64,000 nt of DNA. Source: Pseudomonas sp. QS1027 (lineage in GTDB: Bacteria > Pseudomonadota > Gammaproteobacteria > Pseudomonadales > Pseudomonadaceae). Below the pieces are notes generated by a model, which worked only from the letters and a program-made list of their open reading frames with translations, made no database searches and had not been told where the DNA came from. A program made the position numbers and the translations under genes. Shown piece by piece: positions 42,266 through 51,489 of this stretch (position 1 is its first letter; each line of letters opens with the position of its first letter). The stretch is taken from positions 153,130 to 217,129 of the forward strand of contig NZ_PHSU01000030.1 of the NCBI RefSeq assembly GCF_002814235.1, given 5' to 3'.

Positions 42266-44440
42266 TCAAAGCTTCGCTTTGCGCCGACGCACCCACAATG
42301 CCGCCAACCCACCCAATACCGCCAGAACCGCCACGATCAGCACCACCTTGTAAGGCCGTAAGGCCGAACGCACGGCGTTCAAAGGCTGGGTCAGGTAACG
42401 CTTGTTGGCCTGGTCGAAGTTCGGTTCCTGGCATTGCTGGCCGAAATTCGTCGCCCAGCTTACGTACGGGCCCTGCTCGACATAACGCTGGTATAACTGG
42501 ATTTCCTCGTCACTCCCGGCAACCCAGCTCGCCGCCTTGCACAACACGGCGGCGAATGCCTGGCTGCTATGGGGCAACTGGTCGGCGGCCTGGCTGGCCA
42601 GGTCCGCCGCGATCCAACGATAGTGATAACGCCGGTCGGGCTTGGCCACGGTAGCCTGTTGCCGCTGGATTTCCGCGGTTTCGAGAAACGGTGCCGGTTG
42701 CAACGCAGGCGTGTCCAGGGCGTAGTAACCGTCCAGGGTGCGATAATCCGGCGCCATCTCGTAGCCGAGGATTTCCATGCCCGACTTGCGCGCCAACGTG
42801 GCAGCGGCAAACAGCGACTCGGCACGCCCGGTGGCGGTCCAGCGCGACACTGCCTGCTGGCGATCGCGGCCATACTCCTGCGCCGTAGCCTGCAATTCGG
42901 GGCTGTCGAAGTACTTCGGCGCCTCATCGTAGCGCCCCTCGCGCAGCAGGCGCCGGGCCAGCAGCTCACGCAACTGCGCGGCCACCGGACGGCGCACGTA
43001 ATTCTCCTTGTCCTCGGGCTTGGCCGCCGGCGCTGCGGGCACATGAGCATCGACATAGGTTTTCAGCTCGTCGGTCGTCAGCACCCGTTCGGCCACGGTC
43101 GCGGCATCCTGCCAATAGATATCCTGGCTGCGGTAAAGCTGGTCGAACGCTTGCAGGTAGTCGCCACGGTCCAGTGCCAGGATCGCGCTTTCGCCCTCGA
43201 CCCGGCAGCCAGGCTGGACGGTTTCGAAGCTCCAGTCCGGTGCCCGCCGTGTGCCCCAGGCTTCGTCCTTGGGAAACGCCTTGGCCGCCTTGGCATAGGC
43301 GGCCGCGGCTTGAACCTTGTCGCCATCGCGCAACGCCAGCTTCGCCCGCACCCACCACGCCAGGCCGCCGTCACCGGCGTGTTCGAGAAAAGTCTTGGCT
43401 CCCGTGTAGTCGCCCTTCTGGTAACTCAGGGCGGCCAGGCGATCAGCGTTATCCAGGCTGCCGGCGGCACTGGCCAGCAGCAACTTGGACAGTCGCTGCT
43501 CCTGCTCCGACTGCTCATCGAAGGAACCGCCAACCCGGCTCAATACGTAGGCGGTCAATAGTTCCTGGACGTTTTTCTCCTTGAGCAGGGTACGCAGCTC
43601 GTCATCCGGCAATCCCGCCAGCTCGCCGGAGATCTGCTTGAGCGAGGTGTAGCCACTGTTGGAGCCCAACCGGCTCTGGCTGGCGTATAGCGCAATGGCG
43701 CGGTTCCAGTCATTGTCGAGCCTGACCAGCCGGGCCTCCTCACCCAGACTGGCAATCCCCAGTTCCAGCGGATCGCTGAAATCCCCGGCGCTCAGGTCCC
43801 GGGTCTGCTGGAACGCGAGTCGGGCCTGGGCTTGCAGATCAATGCTGGTGGCCGCTGGGGCTTTGGCATTATCCGTCGGGGTATCGACACCCGCCTCGGC
43901 CTGGACACTCAGGGCGACCAAGGCCCGACCGAGGGAATACGCGGCCCAGGTGCTGCGCAACTTGCGCTGGTCGGCCGGCAAGGCCAGGACCTGGCGGAAG
44001 TACTCCGCCGCCCGCTGCGCATCACCAGCCTGAAAGGCCACGGCACCGGCGATATACAGCCGCAGCTCGGCTGGCAGGCTGGCGCCCTGGGTTTCGACCT
44101 GCTGCGGATCTTGCAGCGCGCGCAGACGCGTGACCTCGGCCCGAAGGTTTTCCGGCAGCTCGCTGGCCTCCACTTTGTCACGTTGCTCGCGATAGGGCTT
44201 GCTGTTGTCGTCGCTGTCCCAGTACGGCGTCAGCGTCGCCTCGGTCGCCGGTTTCAGGCCGGCCACGGCTTCGCCGAGACGATTGACCTCGAAGGCAAAA
44301 TTGGTTTCCGGCAGATCGGCCAGGGACTGGGCGCGATCGTTCAGCAGACGCAAGGGAAAGTCCGGACCGCAGGCCAATGCCGATAACGGCAGACTGAGGG
44401 ACAGGCACAGCAGGTGCCGAGGCCAGTTACGGGTAGACAT
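42266..44440 (-). CDS. Large exported cell-envelope protein of unknown function
   Basis: 724 aa from MSTRNWPRHLLCLSLSLPLS. A signal peptide ends near LSALAC|GPDFPLR, with Cys directly after, so it may be lipidated, although the lipobox is not canonical. The long middle is alpha-helical with TPR-like repeats (ADQRKLRSTWAAYSLGRALVA, RRLLREGRYDEAPKYFDSPEL). The C-terminus has a membrane segment (VVLIVAVLAVLGGLAALWV) followed by RRRKAKL. It starts 14 bp inside the end of the DUF3142 lipoprotein gene, so the two form a conserved-looking pair. Confidence 0.75.
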   Translation of the reverse strand: MSTRNWPRHLLCLSLSLPLSALACGPDFPLRLLNDRAQSLADLPETNFAFEVNRLGEAVAGLKPATEATLTPYWDSDDNSKPYREQRDKVEASELPENLRAEVTRLRALQDPQQVETQGASLPAELRLYIAGAVAFQAGDAQRAAEYFRQVLALPADQRKLRSTWAAYSLGRALVALSVQAEAGVDTPTDNAKAPAATSIDLQAQARLAFQQTRDLSAGDFSDPLELGIASLGEEARLVRLDNDWNRAIALYASQSRLGSNSGYTSLKQISGELAGLPDDELRTLLKEKNVQELLTAYVLSRVGGSFDEQSEQEQRLSKLLLASAAGSLDNADRLAALSYQKGDYTGAKTFLEHAGDGGLAWWVRAKLALRDGDKVQAAAAYAKAAKAFPKDEAWGTRRAPDWSFETVQPGCRVEGESAILALDRGDYLQAFDQLYRSQDIYWQDAATVAERVLTTDELKTYVDAHVPAAPAAKPEDKENYVRRPVAAQLRELLARRLLREGRYDEAPKYFDSPELQATAQEYGRDRQQAVSRWTATGRAESLFAAATLARKSGMEILGYEMAPDYRTLDGYYALDTPALQPAPFLETAEIQRQQATVAKPDRRYHYRWIAADLASQAADQLPHSSQAFAAVLCKAASWVAGSDEEIQLYQRYVEQGPYVSWATNFGQQCQEPNFDQANKRYLTQPLNAVRSALRPYKVVLIVAVLAVLGGLAALWVRRRKAKL

Positions 44441-45629
44441 TCCAGGCTCCTTGATCGATTCGGGTACAGCGCGCCCAGCCGAGCGCACGTTGGCCACCAG
44501 CGGCAATGCGCGCGCTGGACTGGCGGGTAAAAATGAGCTGCTTCGAGGTTTGCTGCAAGGTATAGCCATTGATGCCGTCGACGCCATCACATTGCTCGGC
44601 GTCGAGTACCACCCGCTCGGGTAGCGGCCGGTCGAGATTGCCGACATTGGCCAGGCGTATGTCGTAGAGGCCGTCACGGGCCGACAGTTCAACTCGCCAT
44701 TGGCTCGCGAGGGCCTCGCCACGGGCCACCGCGCGCAAGGTGGTCAGGCTCCAGGCGCGACGGTCACCGGGCAGCGGCAGGCGGAACCAGATCAACCCGG
44801 CCAGATGCGCCGGCGGCTTGGCCCGCAGTTGTTGGGCCAGGGTCGCCAGTTGCTGCGGATCGGCCAACAGCTCACGGCGCTCGCCGCCACGGCTCAACGC
44901 GACTTCGGCTTCGACCACAGGCCCGCCCTGATCGTCCGGCAACAACGCCACGCCATAAGCCGGCAGTGCCAGGTAAAACGGCTTGTCACTGACCCGTCCC
45001 CAACGCTCGGCCCAGTCCCTGGCTTGCCCGGGATTGAACAGCCCGAGCCTCGGGTTGCTCACGGCGTGCACCTGCAACACGCTGCTGTCGACCGCCTGCA
45101 ACAAGGCCGGCAGTTGCGGGCTATCGAGCCAGGCGGGCAAGGCCGTGATGCTCAGTTTCAATGAAGGCGGCAGCAGGCCGCGCAGTTTGACCAGGAAATC
45201 GGTATACCCGGGCAGGCGTGCACTGCCGCTGTCATGGTCGATTTCCAGCCCGGCGGGCGTTACACCGCCCGCTTGCCAATCAGCCAGCAGCGTCGAGATC
45301 TGCGTGTTCGCCAACTCCAGATCCAGGGCCGGAAGCTGGCCATCGAGGCGAATCACCGCGATCACCGGCCGGCCATCGGCCTTGAGTTGCGCCAGATCCA
45401 CCCGCGCCCTGCTCCACCCGGCCTTGGGCTGGGCCTGCAGGGCCAGCACCCGCAAGGTCGAGAAGTCCGCTCGGCTCTGGGCCAGGGCCTGCTCATGGCC
45501 CGGGCGCCATTGGCGTTGCCAGATATAGAGTTGTTGGTCGAGGGGCGTTGTCGGGGCGGGCTGGCAGCCGCTGAACAGCAAGAGCAGGCCGAGGGGCACC
45601 AGCCTGCGGGCAGAAAAAATCAAGGACAT
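44427..45629 (-). CDS. DUF3142 domain lipoprotein
   Basis: 400 aa. The signal peptide LGLLLLFSGC with lipobox FSGC and following QPAPTTP predicts an acylated lipoprotein. The body has a TIM-barrel-like pattern: STLRVLALQAQPKAGW, PVIAVIRLDGQLPALDL, AGLEIDHDSGSARLPGYTDF and LKLSITALPAWL, with acidic residues at strand ends as in glycoside-hydrolase-like DUF3142 proteins. It overlaps the following large envelope-protein gene. Function is unknown. Confidence 0.8.
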   Translation of the reverse strand: MSLIFSARRLVPLGLLLLFSGCQPAPTTPLDQQLYIWQRQWRPGHEQALAQSRADFSTLRVLALQAQPKAGWSRARVDLAQLKADGRPVIAVIRLDGQLPALDLELANTQISTLLADWQAGGVTPAGLEIDHDSGSARLPGYTDFLVKLRGLLPPSLKLSITALPAWLDSPQLPALLQAVDSSVLQVHAVSNPRLGLFNPGQARDWAERWGRVSDKPFYLALPAYGVALLPDDQGGPVVEAEVALSRGGERRELLADPQQLATLAQQLRAKPPAHLAGLIWFRLPLPGDRRAWSLTTLRAVARGEALASQWRVELSARDGLYDIRLANVGNLDRPLPERVVLDAEQCDGVDGINGYTLQQTSKQLIFTRQSSARIAAGGQRALGWARCTRIDQGAWNVYP

Positions 45630-45692
45630 ACGAACCCTTATCGAACACGGCGGGCCTGTTTTGCCGGCATCTTACCTCAACAGCGCGGCACT

Positions 45693-46739
45693 TCAGAGAC
45701 TGGTCAACGGCAACGAACGCGTCGCCCGATCGAACAGCGCCCGCAAGCCAGCGTTGTCTCCACCCAGCGAGCGCAGAGTGCTGATGGTTGTCATTGCCAG
45801 GCCGCGGGGCACTTTCACCTGCGACCCGGAATGAAAATCGGCACGTCGATGCAGGTTACGCAACGTCAGTATCGCCAGGCCAATGGAGTGCAGGCAGAAG
45901 AACCTCAAGCTGGCGCGCTCGGGTGCAATCAGCAGCGTGTAGTCCAAGGCTCGGCGCAGATGAGCGTGGGCAATGCCGATCAGTTCTGTCAGCGCCGGCC
46001 CATAGCCAGGTTGCGTACTCGTGTGCAACGACAACAAGCACACGCCATGTCGCGCAAACAGGTCCCGTGGCAGCCAACAAACGCCACGCTGCCGGTCTTC
46101 CCATTGGTCCTTGAGGATATTGGTCAGTTGCAACCCCTCGCCAAACGACACGGCCAGTGAGGCCATCCGCTCCTGATGAACCACCAGTTCCGGCGCAAAG
46201 TCGACGAACAATTCGGTGAACATTTCGCCCACCACGCCCGCAACGCAGTAACAGTAGCGTTTGAGCTCGGACAAGGTCTCCAGCCCCTGCAAACCAACGA
46301 CCCGCTGGAAATCCCCCATGCCGGGGCACATCACCCGCAGGCACTGCACAATGGCCGCCTGCTGGGGTTCGTCAAGGGTCTGCAGCACTTCCAGTACCCG
46401 TGGCAACTGACTCAACAGTGCTCTTTCCGCCGGCGAACTGGCCTCGGAAAGCAAAGGGGCCAGCTCATCACAGAACGGCTGGGCATCGATCTCACCGAGA
46501 ACTGCCCGAATGTACGCCGCTTCATAATGCTGCTTGTCGGTAATCGACAGCGTCGGCTCGTCCTCGATGGTGTCGGCGATCCGACAGAGCAGGTAGGCGG
46601 TGGTCATGGCCGTGTTCAACGGCGGCGGCAATTGCGGGATGGTGAGGGCAAAAGAACGAGACACCTGAGGAAAAATCGCCTCCTGATAACCGAGGGCGCT
46701 CTGCGGTGCCAATGCTCCGGTTGCTTGGGTAAAGGGCAT
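45693..46739 (-). CDS. Squalene/phytoene synthase-like protein
   Basis: 348 aa. The family condenses two isoprenyl diphosphates head to head. The first Asp-rich motif is D56-x-x-E-D60 in CRIADTIEDEP; the second is D211-Q-W-E-D215 in LTNILKDQWED. The YCYCVAGVVGEMF segment and CPGMGDFQ are also characteristic. Both Mg-binding motifs look intact, so the enzyme is likely active. No phytoene desaturase, squalene-hopene cyclase or other terpene gene lies nearby, so its product is unclear. Confidence 0.88.
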   Translation of the reverse strand: MPFTQATGALAPQSALGYQEAIFPQVSRSFALTIPQLPPPLNTAMTTAYLLCRIADTIEDEPTLSITDKQHYEAAYIRAVLGEIDAQPFCDELAPLLSEASSPAERALLSQLPRVLEVLQTLDEPQQAAIVQCLRVMCPGMGDFQRVVGLQGLETLSELKRYCYCVAGVVGEMFTELFVDFAPELVVHQERMASLAVSFGEGLQLTNILKDQWEDRQRGVCWLPRDLFARHGVCLLSLHTSTQPGYGPALTELIGIAHAHLRRALDYTLLIAPERASLRFFCLHSIGLAILTLRNLHRRADFHSGSQVKVPRGLAMTTISTLRSLGGDNAGLRALFDRATRSLPLTSL

Positions 46740-46921
46740 GGTCAGGCTCGTTGAATAAAAGAAATCGCTTGGGGCGCGTGCATCTTAACGGCTGGAAAAC
46801 ACCGACAAGATACCGCCTTGCAACAGATTGTTATAACGAGCCAGCGCCCACCGCAAAAAATATTCACCGACACCGTCGTCGGAGTGGCCTCCCCCTGGGC
46901 AAACCGACAGGCTACGACGCC

Positions 46922-48373
46922 TCACTTACCGGTCAAGTCGCCCCCTTGCCAACCACCGCCAAGGCTCTGGATCAAGCTGACGCTGCCCTGGGTCAATTGG
47001 CCCTGGGTGTCACGCAGGCTCTGCTCGGTCTGCAAGAGAATCAGTTGCTGGGTCAACACATCTTGCAGGCTGACCGTACCGGCCTTCTGCTGGGCCTGCT
47101 GGCTGCCGAACAGTTGCTGGTTGCGCTGGTAGATCTGCTGGTAGGCCTGGGTCTGGGTCTGCAGGTGATTGAGCGTCGAGAGGTTGTCTTCGACGTTCTG
47201 CAAGGCGCTGAGCACCGTGCCGCGATAGTTGGCGACTTCCTCGTCATAGGTGGCTTCGGCCTCCTTGACCGCCGCCGAACGCGCACCGCCGTCGAACAGG
47301 GTTTCGGCCAGCGCCGGGCCGACGCTCCAGATCCGGTTCGGCAAGGAGAACAGGCCGCCCAGGGCGCTGCCCGTGTAGCCGACCTGGGCCGTCAGGTCGA
47401 GATTGGGATAGAACGCCGCCTCGGCGACACCGATTTTCGCATTGGCCGCAGCCACCGAACGCTCGGCGGCGACCACGTCCGGACGCCGTTGCAACAGCCC
47501 CGATGGCAGGCTCAAGGGGGTTGCCGGCAGGTTGAAGGCAAAGCTGTCGACCGGCGCCAGGCTGAACTGCGCCGGCGCCACGCCCACCAGCACCGCCAGG
47601 GCATGCTCGAACTGCTCGCGCGAGCGCTGCGAGGTCTGCAAGGCGGCCACCACCGTGGTCAATTGGTCCTGGGCCACCAGCAACTGGTCGTTGGACGCGG
47701 TGCCCTGGGTGTATGCGGTCTGGGTGATGTCCAGCAGTTGCTGGTTGATCCGCTGTTGTTCGTTCAGCAAGCGGATATCGATATCCAGCTGGCGGATGCC
47801 GAAATAGTTGCTGGCGACACTGCCGCCGATGGACAGGCGCACCCCGGCCAACAAGGCATCGGAGGACTGGGCCGAGGCCTGGCTCGATTCGATGCCACGG
47901 CGTACCAGGCCCCACAGGTCCGGCTCCCAACTGGCGCCGAGGGTGGCGCTGACACTCTGTTCGACGGAGCCACCCGAAGTGCTCGATGTCGTACCGCTAC
48001 TGCCGCTGCTACCGCTCCTGCCCACCCCACGGGAACCGGACAGTCCGGCGGTCACCGTCGGCCAGAGCCCGGCCCGGCTGGAAGCGACCTGCGCCTGGGC
48101 CAGGCGATAAGCCGCCTCGGCGGCGACAATCGACTGGTTGGCCTTGGCGGCGCGAACCATCAGGTCGTTGAGGATCGGATCGTGGTAATCCAGCCACCAC
48201 TGGCTGTCCAGCGCACCCTGGGGATTGGCGGCCGCCCGTTGCCACTGCGCGCCTTCCTTGAAGGTCTGCGGCAGTTCGATCGGCGGTTTCTGGTAATCCG
48301 GCCCGACCATGCAGCCGCTGATGCTCAGGCTGAGCAACAGGACCAGGTAAGGGGCGCGTCGACCCATCATCAT
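46922..48373 (-). CDS. opmB: Outer-membrane efflux lipoprotein, OpmB-like (NodT family)
   Basis: 483 aa from MMMGRRAPYLVLLLSLSISG, with AAGGAG upstream. A lipobox (SISGC) and following MVGPDYQKP are typical of RND outer-membrane factors. The body contains the two OEP repeats (ANQSIVAAEAAYRLAQAQ and NYRGTVLSALQNVEDNLSTL). A Ser/Gly-rich loop (GRSGSSGSSGTTSSTSGG) is unusual. It is the last gene of the muxABC-opmB order, 2 bp after the second RND pump. Confidence 0.9.
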   Translation of the reverse strand: MMMGRRAPYLVLLLSLSISGCMVGPDYQKPPIELPQTFKEGAQWQRAAANPQGALDSQWWLDYHDPILNDLMVRAAKANQSIVAAEAAYRLAQAQVASSRAGLWPTVTAGLSGSRGVGRSGSSGSSGTTSSTSGGSVEQSVSATLGASWEPDLWGLVRRGIESSQASAQSSDALLAGVRLSIGGSVASNYFGIRQLDIDIRLLNEQQRINQQLLDITQTAYTQGTASNDQLLVAQDQLTTVVAALQTSQRSREQFEHALAVLVGVAPAQFSLAPVDSFAFNLPATPLSLPSGLLQRRPDVVAAERSVAAANAKIGVAEAAFYPNLDLTAQVGYTGSALGGLFSLPNRIWSVGPALAETLFDGGARSAAVKEAEATYDEEVANYRGTVLSALQNVEDNLSTLNHLQTQTQAYQQIYQRNQQLFGSQQAQQKAGTVSLQDVLTQQLILLQTEQSLRDTQGQLTQGSVSLIQSLGGGWQGGDLTGK

Positions 48374-48375
48374 TT

Positions 48376-51300
48376 TCAAGACTCCTTGCCGCGCCGGCGC
48401 AGCCGCTCGGAAGCGCTGTCCAGCCACAAATAGATAACCGGGGTGGTGTAGAGCGTCAGCAATTGACTGAGCAGCAACCCGCCGATAATGGAAATCCCCA
48501 ACGGACGGCGCAACTCCGAACCGTAGCCAGTGCCCAGGACCAGCGGCAAGGCCCCGAGAATGGCCGCCATGGTGGTCATCATGATCGGCCGGAAGCGGAT
48601 CAGGCAGGCCCGGTGAATCGCCTCGCGGGCACTGCGCCCGTGCTGGACCCGCTCGGTAATGGCGAAATCGATCATCATGATGGCGTTCTTCTTGACGATC
48701 CCGATCAGCAGGATCACCCCCACCAGGGCGATGATCGACAGCTCGGTGCCGGTCAGCAGCAAGGCGATCAGCGCACCGACACCGGCCGAGGGCAAGGTCG
48801 AGAGGATGGTCAGCGGGTGCATCAGGTTCTCGTAGAGCATCCCCAGCACGATATACACCGACAACAGCGCCGCGACGATCAGCAGCGGCTCGCTGGCCAC
48901 CGACGACTGGAACACCTGGGCCGTACCGGCGAACTGCCCGACCACACTGGCCGGCATGCGCAACTGGGCCACGGCATTTTCCACCAGGACGGTGGCCTGG
49001 CCGATGGAGGTGCCCGGCGCCAGGTTGAACGACGCCGTTACCGCCGGGAACGTGCCCTGGTGGGCAATGGAGATCGCCGTGCGCTGGATGCCGGTATCCG
49101 ACAGTGCCGACAGCGGCACCATGGTCGGCGCGGTCGATGGCAGCGTCGTGGTGCCGCCCGCCTGGGTGGACGCCTCGGGCCCGGTCGGGACATAGATCGA
49201 CTTGAGTGCCTCCGGGTCGGTCCAGTACGGCGGCGCCACTTCCATCACTACGTGGTACTGGTTGGCCGACTTGTAGATGGTCGAGACCTGGCGCTGGCCG
49301 AAGGCGTCGTAGAGGGTCTGGTCGATATTGCCGATATTGACCCCCAGGCGGGCGGCGGTGTCGCGGTTGATGCTGATGTTGGCCAGCAGGCTGTTGTCCT
49401 GCTGGTCGGTGTTGATGTCGGTCAGTTGTGGCAGGGTATGCAACACCGCCACGACCTTGGGCACCCATTCGTCCAGGGTGTCCTGGTCATCGGCGGTCAT
49501 GGTGTACTGGTATTGCGCCCCGCTCTGCCGGCCACCGACGGTGATGTCCTGGGCCGATTGCAGGTACAACCGGGTTCCTGGCAGTTCACCGAGGGCTTTG
49601 CGCACCTGGGCGATCACCTGGTCGGCGCTGTCCTTGCGATCCCCCACCGGTTTGAGCGCAATGAACAGTTGACCACTGTTGATCGCACCGCCGCCACCGA
49701 TAAAACCACCGACGGTATCGACATTCGGGTTCTTCGACACGGTCTGGTTGATCTTGCTGAACGCCTCTTGCATCGCCGCATAGGAAATACTCTGCGGGGC
49801 GATGATGCTGCCCTGCAGCCGCCCGGTGTCTTCCTGGGGAAAGAAGCCCTTGGGCACCAGCACATAGAGCACGCCGGCGAGCACGATGACCAGCACGGTC
49901 AACAGCCCCATCAGCGCCGAATGCTCGACGACCCAGCCCAGGGTCCGGTCATAGAAGCGATGGAAGCGCGAGTCCGGGTACTCGTGATCCGACCCCGTCT
50001 CCTGGCTCGGGCGCAGCAGGATGCTCGAGAGCATCGGCGTCACGGTCAGGGAGATCAGCATCGAAATCAGGATCGCCACCGACAGCGTGATGGAAAACTC
50101 GCGGAACAGCCGCCCGACGATACCGCCCATCATCAGCAGGGGAATAAACACCGCGATCAGCGACACACTGATGCTCAACACCGTGAAGCCGACCTCCTGT
50201 GCCCCGGCCAATGCCGCTTTCACCCGGCTTTCGCCGCGCTCCAGGTGGCGCATGATGTTTTCCACGATGACGATCGCATCGTCCACCACGAAGCCGGTGG
50301 AAATGGTCAGCGCCATCAGCGACAGGTTGTTCAGGCTGTAACCGAGGAAATACATGGCGCCAAAGGTGCCGAGCAACGACAGCGGCACCACGATGGCCGG
50401 CACCAGGGTGCTGCGCCAGTCGCGGAAGAAACCGAAGGTCACCAGGGTCACCAGGAAAATCGACGCCAGCAGGGTGACTTCCACATCGTGCAGTGACGCC
50501 CGGATGGTGGTGGTGCGGTCCAGCAGGATATTGAGCTTGATCGAGGCCGGGATCGAGCTTTGCAGGAACGGCAGCGATGCCTTGACCGCATCCACCGTCT
50601 CGATGACGTTGGCCCCCGGCTGCTTGAACACCACCAGCAACACCGCCGGCCGGCCGTTGGACAGGCCGAAGTTGCGCAGGTCCTCGACATCCTCGCGGAC
50701 ATAACCCAGGTCGGCGATATGCACCACGTCACCGTTGCTCTGCTTGACTATCAGCGGCGCGTAATCCTCGGGTTTGAACAGCATGTCGTTGGCGCCGATC
50801 CCGTAGGAGAGATCGTCGATGGACAGCGCGCCCTTGGGCAGGTTGGCGTTCGAGGCGGTGATCGCCGCGCGGACCTGCTCCAGGCTGACACCGTAATGGT
50901 TGAGCCGGTCCGGGTTGAGTTCGATACGCACCGCCGGCAGCGCCCCGCCACCGACGTTGACGTCGCCGACACCGCTGGTCTGCAGCAGTTTCTGCTCGAG
51001 CAAGGTCGAGGCCACGTCATACATCTGGCCCGGCGTGGCACTGTCGGAGGTCAGGCTGATGATCATGATCGGCGAGTCGGCCGGGTTGACCTTGCGGTAG
51101 GTCGGATTACCCGACAAATCGCTGGGCAGGTTGCTGCGGGCGGCGTTGATGGCCGCCTGGACGTCGCGGGCGGCGCCGTCGATATTGCGGTTCAGGTCGA
51201 ATTGCAGGTTGATGCGGGTCGAACCCAGGCTGCTCGACGAGGTCATCTGGGTCACCCCGGCGATTTGCCCGAACTGCCGTTCCAGTGGCGTAGCCACCGA

Positions 51301-51489
51301 CGTGGCGACGGTTTCCGGATCGGCGCCCGGCAGCGAGGCACGGACACTGATGGTCGGAAAGTCGACTTGCGGCAACGGTGCCACCGGCAACAACAGGAAC
51401 GCCAGCCAGCCAAACAGGGCCAGGCCGACCGCCAGCAGGATGGTTGCAATCGGGCGTTGGATAAACGGCGCGCTGATGTTCATCGGCAT
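48376..51489 (-). CDS. muxC: RND efflux pump, MuxC/MdtC-like
   Basis: 1037 aa inner-membrane proton-driven pump with 12 helices and two large periplasmic loops. The N-terminus PFIQRPIATILLAVGL and the central GFVVDDAIVIVENI (the two Asp of the proton relay) are conserved. The start is coupled to the preceding pump gene (TGATG). The paired RND pumps are typical of Mux/Mdt systems, which work as heterotrimers. Confidence 0.93.
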   Translation of the reverse strand: MPMNISAPFIQRPIATILLAVGLALFGWLAFLLLPVAPLPQVDFPTISVRASLPGADPETVATSVATPLERQFGQIAGVTQMTSSSSLGSTRINLQFDLNRNIDGAARDVQAAINAARSNLPSDLSGNPTYRKVNPADSPIMIISLTSDSATPGQMYDVASTLLEQKLLQTSGVGDVNVGGGALPAVRIELNPDRLNHYGVSLEQVRAAITASNANLPKGALSIDDLSYGIGANDMLFKPEDYAPLIVKQSNGDVVHIADLGYVREDVEDLRNFGLSNGRPAVLLVVFKQPGANVIETVDAVKASLPFLQSSIPASIKLNILLDRTTTIRASLHDVEVTLLASIFLVTLVTFGFFRDWRSTLVPAIVVPLSLLGTFGAMYFLGYSLNNLSLMALTISTGFVVDDAIVIVENIMRHLERGESRVKAALAGAQEVGFTVLSISVSLIAVFIPLLMMGGIVGRLFREFSITLSVAILISMLISLTVTPMLSSILLRPSQETGSDHEYPDSRFHRFYDRTLGWVVEHSALMGLLTVLVIVLAGVLYVLVPKGFFPQEDTGRLQGSIIAPQSISYAAMQEAFSKINQTVSKNPNVDTVGGFIGGGGAINSGQLFIALKPVGDRKDSADQVIAQVRKALGELPGTRLYLQSAQDITVGGRQSGAQYQYTMTADDQDTLDEWVPKVVAVLHTLPQLTDINTDQQDNSLLANISINRDTAARLGVNIGNIDQTLYDAFGQRQVSTIYKSANQYHVVMEVAPPYWTDPEALKSIYVPTGPEASTQAGGTTTLPSTAPTMVPLSALSDTGIQRTAISIAHQGTFPAVTASFNLAPGTSIGQATVLVENAVAQLRMPASVVGQFAGTAQVFQSSVASEPLLIVAALLSVYIVLGMLYENLMHPLTILSTLPSAGVGALIALLLTGTELSIIALVGVILLIGIVKKNAIMMIDFAITERVQHGRSAREAIHRACLIRFRPIMMTTMAAILGALPLVLGTGYGSELRRPLGISIIGGLLLSQLLTLYTTPVIYLWLDSASERLRRRGKES

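Noticed and set aside
48463..50496. 677 aa plus-strand ORF opposite muxC
   Set aside because: Composition (very rich in Arg, Gln, His, Asp) is that of an antisense shadow; the RND pump gene is clear on the other strand.
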